Of a stretch of DNA of 38,654 bases, positions 19,716-30,053 are shown in pieces. The stretch covers positions 1 through 38,654 of the forward strand of contig JAKLPK010000231.1 in NCBI GenBank assembly GCA_022013895.1. The letters are read 5' to 3'. Within the stretch, counting starts at the first letter, position 1; every line of letters starts with the position of its first letter. Below the pieces are notes generated by a model. That model was not told where the DNA came from. It worked only from the letters and a program-made list of their open reading frames with translations, and ran no database searches. The stretch is from Cellulomonas sp. (GTDB taxonomy: Bacteria; Actinomycetota; Actinomycetes; Actinomycetales; Cellulomonadaceae). A program made the position numbers and the translations under genes.

Positions 19716-21272
19716 TCAGCCGAGCGGGACGACGGCCTGCGCGGCCTCGACGACGGCACCCGAGACCACCGCCGCGGTGACGGTCTCGAGCTGCGGGGAC
19801 AACCAGGCGTCGGGGCCGGGTCCGGGCACCCCGAGCCCACGCAGCAGGTCACGGACGGCCCCCGTCGCGGGCGCAGGTTCCAGCGGGCTGCGCAGGTCGA
19901 TCGCCCGCGCCGCGGTGAGCACCTCGATCGCCAGCACCCGGCCCAGCCCGTCGACCGACCGGCGCAGCTTGCGCGCGGCCGACCAGCCCATCGACACGTG
20001 GTCCTCCTGCATGGCGGACGACGGGATGGAGTCGACGCTCGCCGGGACCGCGAGCCGCTTGAGCTCGGAGACCATGGCCGCGGCCGTGTACTGGGCGATC
20101 ATCAGCCCGGAGTCGACGCCCGGGTCGTCGGCCAGGAACGGTGGCAGCCCGTGGTTGCGGGCCGGGTCGCCGAACCGGTCGGTGCGCCGTTCGGAGATGC
20201 TCGCCACATCGGCCGTCGCGATCGCCAGGAAGTCGAGCACGTAGGCGACCGGGGCGCCGTGGAAGTTGCCGTTGGACTCGACCCGGCCGTCGGGGGTGAC
20301 GACGGGGTTGTCGACGGCCGCGGCCAGCTCGCGGCCAGCCACCGTCCGGGCGTGCTCGACGGTGTCCCGGGCGGCGCCGTGCACCTGGGGCGAGCAGCGC
20401 AACGAGTACGCGTCCTGCACCCGGGTGCACTCCGGTCCGCGGTGGCTGGCCATGATGCCCGACCCGGCCAGCAGGCCCACCAGGTTGGCGGCCGAGGCGG
20501 CCTGGCCGGGGTGCGGGCGCAGCGCCTGCAGATCGGCCGCGAACACGGCGTCGGTGCCCAGCAGCGCCTCGACGCTCATCGCGGCCGCGACATCGGCCGT
20601 GCGCAGCAGCAGGTCCAGGTCGTGCAGGGCGAGGACGAGCTGACCGAGCATCCCGTCGGTGCCGTTGATGAGGGCCAGCCCCTCCTTCTCGACGAGCTCG
20701 ACGGGGCTCAGCCCGGCGGCGGCGAGCGCCTGGGCCGCGGGTTGCAGCACCCCGTCCCGGTCGCGCACCTCGCCCTCGCCCATCAACGCGAGCGCACAGT
20801 GCGCGAGCGGCGCGAGGTCACCCGAACAACCGAGCGAGCCGTACTCGCGCACCACGGGCGTGATGCCGTGGTCGATGAGCGCCGCGTAGGCCTGGGCGGT
20901 GGTGGGCCGGACCCCGGTGCGCCCGGTGGCCAGGGTGGACAGCCGCAGCAGCATGAGCGCGCGCACCACCTCGCGCTCGACCTCCGGGCCGGCGCCGGCG
21001 GCGTGCGAGCGCACCAGGCTGCGCTGGAGCTGGGCACGACGGTCGACCGGGATGTGCCGGGTGGCCAGGGCACCGAAACCGGTCGAGACGCCGTAGTGCG
21101 GCGCCGGGTCGGCGGTGAGCTGCTCGATGACGGCGCGACCGGCGGTGAGGGCCGCGAGCGCATCGTCGCCGAGCCGTACCCGCGCATCGTGCCGCGCGAC
21201 GGCGACCACGTCGTCCGGGGCGACCGGGCCGGTGCCGAGGACGACGGTGCGGGTCGAGGTGGCGTTCGTCAT
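19716..21272 (-). CDS. hutH: histidine ammonia-lyase
   Basis: [41 protein letters not shown] (MIO motif region), [37 protein letters not shown]. Confidence 0.95.
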   Translation of the reverse strand: MTNATSTRTVVLGTGPVAPDDVVAVARHDARVRLGDDALAALTAGRAVIEQLTADPAPHYGVSTGFGALATRHIPVDRRAQLQRSLVRSHAAGAGPEVEREVVRALMLLRLSTLATGRTGVRPTTAQAYAALIDHGITPVVREYGSLGCSGDLAPLAHCALALMGEGEVRDRDGVLQPAAQALAAAGLSPVELVEKEGLALINGTDGMLGQLVLALHDLDLLLRTADVAAAMSVEALLGTDAVFAADLQALRPHPGQAASAANLVGLLAGSGIMASHRGPECTRVQDAYSLRCSPQVHGAARDTVEHARTVAGRELAAAVDNPVVTPDGRVESNGNFHGAPVAYVLDFLAIATADVASISERRTDRFGDPARNHGLPPFLADDPGVDSGLMIAQYTAAAMVSELKRLAVPASVDSIPSSAMQEDHVSMGWSAARKLRRSVDGLGRVLAIEVLTAARAIDLRSPLEPAPATGAVRDLLRGLGVPGPGPDAWLSPQLETVTAAVVSGAVVEAAQAVVPLG

Positions 21273-21325
21273 GCCTCGATCGAACGCCGGTCCGGGGCGC
21301 AGGGCCACGGTCGCGCCATGGGTAG

Positions 21326-21343
21326 TGTCTGGTATCCCAGACA
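21326..21343. promoter_or_regulatory. candidate operator in the hutH/IclR divergent intergenic region
   Basis: Perfect inverted repeat TGTCTGG-tatc-CCAGACA. Confidence 0.5.
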
Positions 21344-21417
21344 AGTCACGGGGATGTCACCTGCGTTCCCACGCAGTGACGAAGGGCCATCCGTCACGCC
21401 CCCACCGGAGGTGCACC

Positions 21418-22176
21418 GTGTCCGACGTCCCCGCCGCCGATGCGACCGCCCGGCTGCTCCGCCACCTCGCCCGCACCGGGCCGCTGCCCGCCGCCTCCCT
21501 GGCCACCGCACTCGACCTGCCGCGCTCGACCACCTACCACCTGCTCACCGTGCTGGCCGAGCACGGGTTCGTCGTCCACCTGCGCGAGGAGCGCCGCTAC
21601 GGCCTGGGGGTCAGCGCCTTCGAGCTCGGATCGGCGTACACCCGGCAGGCGCCGCTCGCCCGGGCGGCCCGGCCGGTGCTGGCGCGACTGGTCGACCAGA
21701 TCGGGCAGAGCGCGCACCTGGCCGTGCTGCACGGCCGCGAGGTGCTCTACGTGCTCGAGGAGCGCGCACCGCGACGACCGCCCCTGGTCACCGATGTCGG
21801 GGTGCGGCTGCCCGCCCACCTCACCGCCAGCGGCCGGGCGATCCTGGCCCGGCTCCCCGCGGCCCAGATCCGCGCACTGTTCCCCGGCCGCGACGTGTTC
21901 GTCGACCGCACCGGCGCCGGACCACGCACCCCCGGCGAGCTGCGCACGCTGCTGCAGCACGTCCGGGCCACCGGCTGGGCCACCGAGGACGGCGACATCA
22001 CTCCCGGCTTCGCCTCGGTGGCCAGCGCGGTCATCGACCACACCGGGCACCCGATCGCCGGGCTCGCCGTCACCTTCGCCCGGGACGACGTCCCGGAACA
22101 GCGCTGGAAGGGGCTGGCCGAGGCCTGCGCGCGGGCCGCCGCCGAGCTCACCCGGCGGGTCGGGGGGACCGACTGA
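21418..22176 (+). CDS. IclR-family transcriptional regulator (probable hut regulator)
   Basis: N-terminal wHTH (LLRHLARTGPLPAASLATALDLPRSTTYHLLTVLAEHGFVVHL) and IclR effector domain (HLTASGRAILARLPAAQI). GTG start 21418; divergent from hutH. Confidence 0.88.
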   Translation: MSDVPAADATARLLRHLARTGPLPAASLATALDLPRSTTYHLLTVLAEHGFVVHLREERRYGLGVSAFELGSAYTRQAPLARAARPVLARLVDQIGQSAHLAVLHGREVLYVLEERAPRRPPLVTDVGVRLPAHLTASGRAILARLPAAQIRALFPGRDVFVDRTGAGPRTPGELRTLLQHVRATGWATEDGDITPGFASVASAVIDHTGHPIAGLAVTFARDDVPEQRWKGLAEACARAAAELTRRVGGTD

Positions 22177-24505
22177 CCGGAGCTCCGGATGAACCAGCGC
22201 CGGACCGCACCCGGGCGCCGGGTGTGAAGTCGTGGGCCCGCAGCCACCCCGGCAGCTGGTCACCCGGCATCGGCCGGGCGATGTGGTACCCCTGCGCCAG
22301 GTCGCAGCCCAGATCAGCCAGCAGGGTCAACGTCGCCTCGTCCTCGACCCCCTCGGCCACCACGACCAGGTCGAGCCCGTGCGCGAGCGCCACGGCCGCC
22401 GACACCAGGGCGACCGCCCGTTCGTCGGTGGTCATCGGCATCACGAAGGACCGGTCGATCTTCAGCTCGTCGATCGGCAGGTCACGCAGGTACGCGAGCG
22501 AGGAGTACCCGGTCCCGAAGTCGTCGACGGCGATCCGCACCCCGCCGTCCTGCAGCTCGGCGAGGATTCCGCACGCCTGCGTCCGGTCGGCCATCAACAG
22601 GTCCTCGGTGATCTCAAGCAGCAGCCGGTCGGGTCGCAGCCCGCGTGCCGCGAGCATGGACCGGACCCGCTGGGGCATCTGCACATCGATGAGCGAGCTC
22701 GCCGACAGGTTGACCGCGACCGTGAGGTCCACCCCGTCGAGGTGCCAGCTCACCACCTGGTCGAGCGCCTGGGCCAGGACGGTCTCGGTGAGCTGGCTCA
22801 TCAGACCGGCATCCTCGATCAGCTCGAGGAACGCCGCCGGCGGCTGCAGCCCCGCCACCGGGTGCTGCCAGCGGACGAGGGCCTCGACCCCGTCGACCCG
22901 GCCGGTGTGCAGGTCGAGCTTCGGCTGGTAGTGCAGGACGAACTCGCCCCGGGTCAGCGCGACGCGCACCTCCTGCACCCTGCCGAGCCGCTCGGACCCG
23001 GCAGCGTCGATCTCGGGGGTGTAGACGTGCACCAGGGCGGAGGAACCCTTCGCCTTGTACATCGCGATGTCGGCCCGGCGCAGCAGGCTCGACAGGTCGT
23101 CACCGTGCTCCGGGAACAGCGAGATGCCGATGCTCATCGTCACCTCGACCGCCATCCCGTCCAGGTCGAACGGCTCGGCGAGGACCCCACGCACCCGGTA
23201 GGCCAGGTCGACGGCCGGTCGCGCACCGTCCGCCGACATCAGGATGGCGAACTCGTCCCCACCCAGCCGGGCGAGCATCGCGCCACCCGGCAGGGCGGCG
23301 CTCAGACGGGCTCCCACCTCGATGAGCAGCCGGTCGCCCATGTGGTGACCCAGGCTGTCGTTGACCTCCTTGAACCGGTCGAGGTCCATGAGCAGCAGGG
23401 CGCAGCCGGCCACATCCCGACCGAGCCGTCGCTGGGCGTGGGCGTGCAGCGCGCGGCGATTCGGCAGATCCGTGAGGTCGTCGGTGTGCACCAGCCGCAG
23501 CAGCACGGCGCTGCGTCGCAGGTGGCGAAAGGCCAGCTGGGCACGCACCCCGAACGCCACGATCGTCAGCCCCGCGAGCACCAGGGTGGCGGTCGACAGG
23601 TGCACCCGGGTACCCGCGACCAGCACGGCCAGCCCCGCCACCGTCGCGCTCGCCGCCGTCGAGGACGCGACGGTCTCGGAGTACTCCGGGCGCTCACGCA
23701 GCGCCGGCGCAGGATGCGCACCGTCCGGCACGGCCGGTAGGCGCACCACCCACATCGTCACGAGCGCGAGGCCGACAAGCCATCCGACCTGGAGGATCGT
23801 GCCGGCCAGGCTGTCCAGGTCCATGTGCCCGAGCGCGAACGCGACATCCGTCGTGACGAGGACGAGCATCCCGGCCACCAACCACCCCCAGCCGGCCACC
23901 GAGCGCACCCCGAGTGCCATGACCACGGCGATCAGCACGGTCGCGAGGAGCAGGTCGATCACCGGGTACAGCAGCGCCATCACCAGGCCGAACGGGAGCG
24001 CCCCGTCCAGGGCGCGGTGCAGCACCGGGCCGAGCGGGACGGACAGCACGGCCAGGACGGCCAGCAGGCTGTTCGCCAGATCGATGCGCGCGGTGGACCG
24101 CAGCTCGCCCAGATGGTCACGCAGGTGCACCCCGAGCGCACCGAGGAGCAGCAGGTAGAACAGCACGAAGCCGAGGTCGCCGGGCGACGGCACGGGCAGA
24201 CTGCCGGTGACCACCACGGCGACCACGTTCCAGATCGTCCCGGCGGCGAAGGAGGCGACGGCGGCCGCCCCCAGCCGGGCGGCGGTCAGTCCGCGCCCAC
24301 GCCCCGCCAGCGCGAGCAGACATGCCCCGGTCGGCAGGACCACCGCCAGCAGGGTGGCGAGCGCGGCGACCGCGAGCACCGGCGGCACGATGCCGGCGAG
24401 CATGGCGCCCCAGTAGGTGGCAGCGAAGGCGACGCCGACCCAGGCGGCGATCACCGCGAGCACGGTCCGGCGGGCCGGACGGTCGACAGCGTGGGTGCGC
24501 TCCAT
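22148..24505 (-). CDS. membrane-anchored GGDEF-EAL (diguanylate cyclase/phosphodiesterase) protein, paralog 1
   Basis: N-terminal multi-TM region, LARLGGDEFAILMS, VDGVEALVRWQHPV, ITEDLLMADRTQACGILAELQDGGVRIAVDDFGTGYSSLAYLRDLPIDELKIDRSFV. Confidence 0.93.
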   Translation of the reverse strand: MERTHAVDRPARRTVLAVIAAWVGVAFAATYWGAMLAGIVPPVLAVAALATLLAVVLPTGACLLALAGRGRGLTAARLGAAAVASFAAGTIWNVVAVVVTGSLPVPSPGDLGFVLFYLLLLGALGVHLRDHLGELRSTARIDLANSLLAVLAVLSVPLGPVLHRALDGALPFGLVMALLYPVIDLLLATVLIAVVMALGVRSVAGWGWLVAGMLVLVTTDVAFALGHMDLDSLAGTILQVGWLVGLALVTMWVVRLPAVPDGAHPAPALRERPEYSETVASSTAASATVAGLAVLVAGTRVHLSTATLVLAGLTIVAFGVRAQLAFRHLRRSAVLLRLVHTDDLTDLPNRRALHAHAQRRLGRDVAGCALLLMDLDRFKEVNDSLGHHMGDRLLIEVGARLSAALPGGAMLARLGGDEFAILMSADGARPAVDLAYRVRGVLAEPFDLDGMAVEVTMSIGISLFPEHGDDLSSLLRRADIAMYKAKGSSALVHVYTPEIDAAGSERLGRVQEVRVALTRGEFVLHYQPKLDLHTGRVDGVEALVRWQHPVAGLQPPAAFLELIEDAGLMSQLTETVLAQALDQVVSWHLDGVDLTVAVNLSASSLIDVQMPQRVRSMLAARGLRPDRLLLEITEDLLMADRTQACGILAELQDGGVRIAVDDFGTGYSSLAYLRDLPIDELKIDRSFVMPMTTDERAVALVSAAVALAHGLDLVVVAEGVEDEATLTLLADLGCDLAQGYHIARPMPGDQLPGWLRAHDFTPGARVRSGAGSSGAPVSRSPRPAG

Positions 24506-24805
24506 CGACCCACCACCTGCCTGTCGTCCTCAAGGAATCCGAGCAACCCCCGGGGGCTGGTGCGGTCGACGCCGCAAGCACGCTCACCGTCGGCCGCCCA
24601 TCGCAGCGGCGGTGGACGCGGGAGCCTGCACGTCGACGACCGGTCCCGCCGGTCCCGTTCGCCGCGACCACCTCATCGGCGACGAGGCGCCCGCGGTGAG
24701 AGGACCGAGGCCTCGACCGTACGACCGGGCGCGTCGCACGGCTCGACGACCGGTGTCTGCCCGGTCCCAGTGGGACGGGCCGGCGGCGGGGACCCACCCC
24801 GGGCG

Positions 24806-26425
24806 TCAGCGCGCGGCGTCGACCAGCCCACGCGTGTACGGGTGCTGCGGGTGGGCGAGCACCTGATCGGTGAGGCCTTCCTCGACGACCCGCCCGGCGA
24901 GCAGCACGGCCGTCCGGGTCGCGACCAGCCGGGCGAGCGCCAGGTCGTGGGTGATGAACAGCAGCGTCAGACCGCGCTCGTCCTGCAGACCCTGGAGCAG
25001 CTCCACGATCTCGGCCTGGACCGACACATCGAGGGAGGACGTGACCTCGTCGCAGACCAGCACCTGCGGTTCGGCGAGCAGGGCGCGGGCCAGGGCGATG
25101 CGCTGGCGCTGACCACCGCTCAGCTCGTGGGGCAGCGCATCGAGGTGATCGGCCCGCAGCCCGACCCGTTCGACGACGGCGAGCGCCTGGGTGCGGGACG
25201 TGACCGCGTCGAGCCCGCGCAGCCACCGACCGGCCAGCGCGACCGACTCGCCCACCCGGCGCCGCGGGTTGAGCGAGCCGTACGGGTTCTGGAAGACGTA
25301 CTGGACCTGCCGGTGCTGGTCCCGGCTGCGCGCGTCCAGCGCACGCGGCAGCACCTGGTCGGCCACCAGGACGTCGCCGTCGTACCGGTCGTGGAACCCG
25401 GCGATGCACCGGGCCACTGTCGTCTTGCCGGATCCGGACTCGCCGACGAGCGCCAGGCACTGCCCCGCCGTGACGCGCAGGTCCACACCGTGGGTCACCT
25501 CGGTGGACCCGTGCCGGGCGCTCACCGCGGCCAGCTCCAGGGCGTACCGCGCCGGGGCGGCGTCGGGGCGCTCGTCCGGCGGGGCCGGGCGCGCGCTGGT
25601 GCGGGCAGCCGACTCACCCGCCCCCGGCCCGACGGGTGGCAGCGCGGCCAGCAGCCGACGCGTGTACGGGTGCCGGGCCGTCGCCCTCAGCTCGGCCGCG
25701 GGCGCCTGCTCCACCACGCGTCCACCGAGCATGACGAGCACCCGGTCGGCGAAGGACAGCAGCAGGCGCAGGTCGTGGGAGATGAACACCACACCCGTGC
25801 GCTCACGCACCGCGAGGTCGCGGACCAGGTCGACGATGGTGCGGGTGGTCGTCACATCGAGCCCGGTGGTCGGCTCGTCCATCACGACCAGCCGCGGTGA
25901 CAGCGCGAACGCGACCGCGATGGTGACCCGCTGCTGCTGACCGCCGGACAGCTGGTGCGGGTAGCGCCGGGCGAGCGCGGGGTCCAGGCCGACGGCCGCG
26001 AACAGCTCGGCCGTCCGGGCGTCGCGGTCACCGACCCCGTGCGCGGCGAGCACCTCGCGCACCGCATCGCCGGCCCGCAGGGTGGGGCTCAGGGCGCTGG
26101 CCGGGTCCTGCGGGACGCTCGCGACGATGCGGCCACGCAGCGTCCGCAGCGCCGCGACCGACCGACCGGACAGCCGCTCACCGTCGACCTCGACCTGGCC
26201 GCCGACGGTCGCCAGACCGGGGGCGGTGAACCCGAGCAACGCCAGGCCGAGGGTCGACTTGCCTGAACCGGTCTCCCCCGCCAGGCCGACGACCTCACCG
26301 GCCGCGACGTCCAGGTCGATACCGGGCAGCACGGGCTCGCCACCCGCGGCGACCTCGACCCGCAACCCACGGACCAGGGCGACCGGGCCCGTCGGTGCCA
26401 CCTCGGGGTCCGCGACCCCGCTCAT
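24806..26425 (-). CDS. ABC transporter ATP-binding protein with two fused ATPase domains (DppD-DppF type)
   Basis: Two Walker A motifs (GETGSGKST, GESGSGKTT), two signatures (LSGGQQQRV, LSGGQRQRI) and two Walker B motifs (LVVMDEPT, VLVCDEVT). ATG 26425 overlaps the permease stop. Confidence 0.93.
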   Translation of the reverse strand: MSGVADPEVAPTGPVALVRGLRVEVAAGGEPVLPGIDLDVAAGEVVGLAGETGSGKSTLGLALLGFTAPGLATVGGQVEVDGERLSGRSVAALRTLRGRIVASVPQDPASALSPTLRAGDAVREVLAAHGVGDRDARTAELFAAVGLDPALARRYPHQLSGGQQQRVTIAVAFALSPRLVVMDEPTTGLDVTTTRTIVDLVRDLAVRERTGVVFISHDLRLLLSFADRVLVMLGGRVVEQAPAAELRATARHPYTRRLLAALPPVGPGAGESAARTSARPAPPDERPDAAPARYALELAAVSARHGSTEVTHGVDLRVTAGQCLALVGESGSGKTTVARCIAGFHDRYDGDVLVADQVLPRALDARSRDQHRQVQYVFQNPYGSLNPRRRVGESVALAGRWLRGLDAVTSRTQALAVVERVGLRADHLDALPHELSGGQRQRIALARALLAEPQVLVCDEVTSSLDVSVQAEIVELLQGLQDERGLTLLFITHDLALARLVATRTAVLLAGRVVEEGLTDQVLAHPQHPYTRGLVDAAR

Positions 26426-27297
26426 CGGGCCGACCTCGCCGAGATGGCCCGCGACACACCGTCGCGCAGCAGGTTCATGCCGATGAGCAGCACCGCGAGG
26501 ACGCCCACCGGGGCCAGCACCGCCCATGGCTGCACCGAGACCCCTCCCTTGTTGTCCTGGATCATCCGGCCCCACTCCAGCCCCGAGGAGCCGAAGCCGA
26601 GGAAGTTGAGCGAGGCGAGGAGCACGAACGACGCCGCGAGCCGCACCCCGAGCTCGACGAGCAGCGTGGGCGCAACCACCGGCAGCACCTCGTGCGTGAG
26701 GATCCGGCCGCGCGGTGTGCCGAACCCGCGGGCCGCCGCGACGTAGTCCTCCTCGACGACCCGTTGAGCCGCTGCACGCATCACCCGTGCGGTGTGGGGG
26801 ACGTGCGCCACCGCGACGACGGCGACGAGCACCGTGGGACTGGCCCCGAACCGGGTGATGACCAGGAGCGAGACCAGGATCTGCGGGATCACGATGAAGG
26901 TGTCGTTGAGCGTGAGCAGCCACTGCCCGGTGCGGGTGGGCAGCACGGCCATCCCGGTGCCGAGCAGCGCCCCGAGGCCGACGCCGAGCAGGGTGGCACC
27001 GAACCCTTCGAGCACGAAGGTCCGGCCACCGACGAGCAGCCGACTGAGCACATCGCGGCCGAGCACATCGGTGCCGAGCGGGCTGCCCGGTGACGGCCCG
27101 TCGAAGGGTGCGCCGACGAAGGCCGTCGGCGAGGTCGTGACGAACCACGGCCCGGCGACGGCGAGCACGAGGACGGCGAGTGCCGCGAGCGCACCCGCGA
27201 CGGCGCGCGGGTCGCGCAGCGTGCGGTGCAGCACCGAGGTGCCACGTGCGCTGTGCACCGGGCCGGCCGAGGTCCGGGTCGGGTCGGCGGCGCTCAT
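26422..27297 (-). CDS. ABC transporter permease (DppC-like)
   Basis: GSPLGTDVLGRDVLSRLLVGGR, ARVMRAAAQRVVEEDYVAAARGFGTPRGRILTHEVLP, LGFGSSGLEWGRMI; multi-TM. Confidence 0.9.
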   Translation of the reverse strand: MSAADPTRTSAGPVHSARGTSVLHRTLRDPRAVAGALAALAVLVLAVAGPWFVTTSPTAFVGAPFDGPSPGSPLGTDVLGRDVLSRLLVGGRTFVLEGFGATLLGVGLGALLGTGMAVLPTRTGQWLLTLNDTFIVIPQILVSLLVITRFGASPTVLVAVVAVAHVPHTARVMRAAAQRVVEEDYVAAARGFGTPRGRILTHEVLPVVAPTLLVELGVRLAASFVLLASLNFLGFGSSGLEWGRMIQDNKGGVSVQPWAVLAPVGVLAVLLIGMNLLRDGVSRAISARSAR

Positions 27298-28277
27298 GCG
27301 GCCCTCGTGCGCAGGCGCGGGGTGAGCAGCACACCGACCACATCGGCGAGCACGTAGACCAGCAGGGAGGCCGCGGCGACGATCATCGCGATGCCCTGCA
27401 CGACGGGGATGTCCCGGTTGGCCACCGCGGAGACCACGGCCGACCCGAGCCCCGGGTAGGCGAACACCGTCTCGACGGCGACCGTGCCGCCGATCAGGTA
27501 GGTCACGGTCATGGCCGAGACCTGGACGGCGGGCGGCAGCGCCGACGGCAGCGCGTACCGGCGCACCAGCCGACCCTCGCCGATCCCGGACAGCCGGGCC
27601 CAGCGCACGTGCTCGCTGGCCAGCTCGTCGCGCATCGTGGTGCGCACCGATTCGGTGAGGTAGGGCGCGGCGGTCAGCACGAGGGTGAGCACGGGCAGCA
27701 CCAGCAGCACCGGGTGCTGCCAGACGGCCGTGCCCGACGGTGGCACCGAGGTCGGCGGCAGCACTTTCCACACGTTGGTCGCGAGCAGCACCACGAGCAG
27801 GATGCCGACCACGAACTCCGGCAGGGCCAGCACGACGTGCACCGCGGCGGAGACGGCGTGGTCGACGACGCCGCCGGCCCGGCGGGCGGCCCAGGTGCCG
27901 AGGCCGACGGACAGCGGCAGGAGCAGGGCCGCCGTCACCACGACGAGCACCGCGCTGGCCTGCAACCGCCCGGCGATCAGCTCGGCCACCGGGGTCCCGG
28001 AGGTGAGCGAGGTCCCGAGGTCGCCGCGCAGCAGCCCGCCGAGCCAGGACAGGTACTGCTCGGGCAGCGGCCGGTCCAGACCGAGGTCCGCGCGCACCCG
28101 GGCGATCTGCTCAGGTGTGGCGGTCTGGCCGAGCACCTGCCGGGCGACGTCCCCGGGCAGTGCCTGGGTGAGCACGAAGACGACGAGGGACACCGTCGCC
28201 AGCATGAGCACTCCGACCAGCAGGCGGGTGGTGATCATGGTGAGCAGCGGACGGTGTCGCCTCGTCGTCTCCGTCAT
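27294..28277 (-). CDS. ABC transporter permease (DppB-like)
   Basis: LPGDVARQVLGQTATPEQIARVRADLGLDRPLPEQYLSWLGGLLRGDLGTSLTSGTPV; C-terminal VETVFAYPGLGSAVVSAVANRDIPVVQG. Confidence 0.92.
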   Translation of the reverse strand: MTETTRRHRPLLTMITTRLLVGVLMLATVSLVVFVLTQALPGDVARQVLGQTATPEQIARVRADLGLDRPLPEQYLSWLGGLLRGDLGTSLTSGTPVAELIAGRLQASAVLVVVTAALLLPLSVGLGTWAARRAGGVVDHAVSAAVHVVLALPEFVVGILLVVLLATNVWKVLPPTSVPPSGTAVWQHPVLLVLPVLTLVLTAAPYLTESVRTTMRDELASEHVRWARLSGIGEGRLVRRYALPSALPPAVQVSAMTVTYLIGGTVAVETVFAYPGLGSAVVSAVANRDIPVVQGIAMIVAAASLLVYVLADVVGVLLTPRLRTRAA

Positions 28278-28302
28278 AGCAGCGAGCCTCCGGGCCGGTG
28301 GG

Positions 28303-29877
28303 TCAGGACGTGAAGGACAGCGTGGCGAAGTGGTAGCCGTTGCCACCGTCGGTGTTCGGGTACGTGGAGTACCCGGTCACGTTCGCCGCGTAGGCGCTGA
28401 TCGAGTCGAGGAACACCGCGACCACGTAGGCGCCGCGGTCGTACTCGATCTGCTGCATCTGGTGGACGAGCGCGGTCCGCTCGGTGGTGTCCACGGTCTG
28501 CACCGCCTGGTCGTACAGGGCGTCGTACTCGTCGTCCTGCCAGTGGGTGGCGTTGTAGGGGGCGTCGCTCACGATGGTGAAGGCGGCCTGGTCGAAGACC
28601 CCGAGGAAGCCCCAGTAGGACAACGAGAGCGGGTAGGTGCCGTAGGCGTCGCCGTAGTACGTGGCCGAGTCGACGGAGTTGAAGGTGATGTCGAACCCGG
28701 CCTCGGCGGCCTGCTCGACGAGCACCTCGTTAAGGCGGTCGGCGGTCGAGGTGACCGGGGCCGCGGTGAGCTCGACGGCGAGCGGCAGGGTGTAGCCGGC
28801 GTCCTCGAGCAGCTTCTTGGCCGCGGCCGGATCGGCCTCGCGCTGTGGCAGCTCGTCGTTGTAGAGCGCGTCGAACGGGGAGAACACGTCGTTGCCGACG
28901 GTGGCGTACCCGTCGAACACCTGGTCGACCATCTGCTCGCGGTCCACGGCGAGCCGCAGGGCCTCGCGCACCACGGGGTCGTCGAACGGTTCGAGCGAGA
29001 CGTTCATCTGCCAGGTGAGCGTGCCGCTCGTGGCGTAGGCGTCGACGACGAAGCCGTCACCGGCTGCCTCGACCACCTTGACCAGGCTCGGGTCGAGCCC
29101 GGAGGCCATGTCGATCTGGCCGCCGATCAGGGCGTTCACCTGGGCGGACGCATCGTCGAAGCTCACCAGGTCGAGGGCGTCGACGGACGGGCCGTCACCC
29201 CAGTACTCCGGGTTGGCGGTGAAGGTGACCTCGGTGCCGGGGGTCATCTCGTCGAGCACGAACGGTCCGGAGCCGATGGGGGCGGCCGGGTCGAAGTCGA
29301 CCGGCACGATGGACATCGTCGGCGAGGTGAGCGCCTCGGGGAACAGCACCGTGGGGTAGGCCAAGGTGAACTGCACGGTGTGGTCGTCGACGGCCACGAT
29401 CTGGTCGGCCTGGACGTAGGGGATGGAGGAGGCCGGCGGGAGCGGCGCCGCCGGGTCGAGGATCCGCTGGAAGGTCGCGATCACATCGGCCGAGGTCACC
29501 GGGGTGCCGTCCGACCAGGTGGCGTCGTCGCGCAGGGTGACGGTCCACACGTCGGCGGTGTCGCCCGGTTCGACGGAGGAGGCCAGCCGCATGGTGACGG
29601 CACCGTCCGTGCCGTACTCGGTAAGGGTGTCGTAGAGCTGACCGGCGATGGCGTACCCGCCGGCGGTGGAGACCTCGGCGGGGTCGAGGGAGTCGGCGGT
29701 GGACAGCGACGTGATCCCGACGCGCAACGTGCCGCCGGTGGCCGACGACGACGAGGCGGACGAGCTGGCGGACGAACCGCCCGAGCACGAGGCGAGGACG
29801 AGCGCCGCGGCGGTGACGGCCGCGGCGGCCAGGGCGGTCCGGGCGCGGCGCGTCCGGGGCAGGGAAGAGGGGGGCAT
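28303..29877 (-). CDS. ABC transporter substrate-binding lipoprotein (SBP family 5)
   Basis: Lipobox AALVLASCSGG; LYDTLTEYGTDGAVTMRLASSVEPGDTADVWTVTLRDDATWSDGTPVTSADVIATFQRI. ATG 29877. Confidence 0.92.
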   Translation of the reverse strand: MPPSSLPRTRRARTALAAAAVTAAALVLASCSGGSSASSSASSSSATGGTLRVGITSLSTADSLDPAEVSTAGGYAIAGQLYDTLTEYGTDGAVTMRLASSVEPGDTADVWTVTLRDDATWSDGTPVTSADVIATFQRILDPAAPLPPASSIPYVQADQIVAVDDHTVQFTLAYPTVLFPEALTSPTMSIVPVDFDPAAPIGSGPFVLDEMTPGTEVTFTANPEYWGDGPSVDALDLVSFDDASAQVNALIGGQIDMASGLDPSLVKVVEAAGDGFVVDAYATSGTLTWQMNVSLEPFDDPVVREALRLAVDREQMVDQVFDGYATVGNDVFSPFDALYNDELPQREADPAAAKKLLEDAGYTLPLAVELTAAPVTSTADRLNEVLVEQAAEAGFDITFNSVDSATYYGDAYGTYPLSLSYWGFLGVFDQAAFTIVSDAPYNATHWQDDEYDALYDQAVQTVDTTERTALVHQMQQIEYDRGAYVVAVFLDSISAYAANVTGYSTYPNTDGGNGYHFATLSFTS

Positions 29878-30053
29878 CGGGACTCCAGTGCGTGGGGGTG
29901 CAGGGGTGGAGCGGTGCGGGGTGCAGGGGATGCACGCGGGGGTGCGGTGCGCGGTGCCGCCCGGCCCGGTGCGCCGACGTGGGGGACGTCGGGCACCGGG
30001 ACGGGTGGGATGGGCCGGTCCGGGCCGTCGGGGGGTGGCGACCCGGACCGGCG

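Noticed and set aside
18052-20244. 730-aa plus-strand ORF opposite hutU/hutH
   Set aside because: Low-complexity antisense shadow; the minus strand encodes unmistakable HutU and HutH.
22232-23740. 502-aa plus-strand ORF opposite the GGDEF-EAL gene (similar shadow at 32697..34376)
   Set aside because: His/Arg/Gln-rich antisense artefacts; both appear because the paralogs share codon structure.
24506-24805. Riboswitch or ncRNA between GGDEF-EAL 1 and the ABC operon
   Set aside because: Only short GC-rich repeats (CCGGTCCCG twice) seen; no convincing structured motif by eye.
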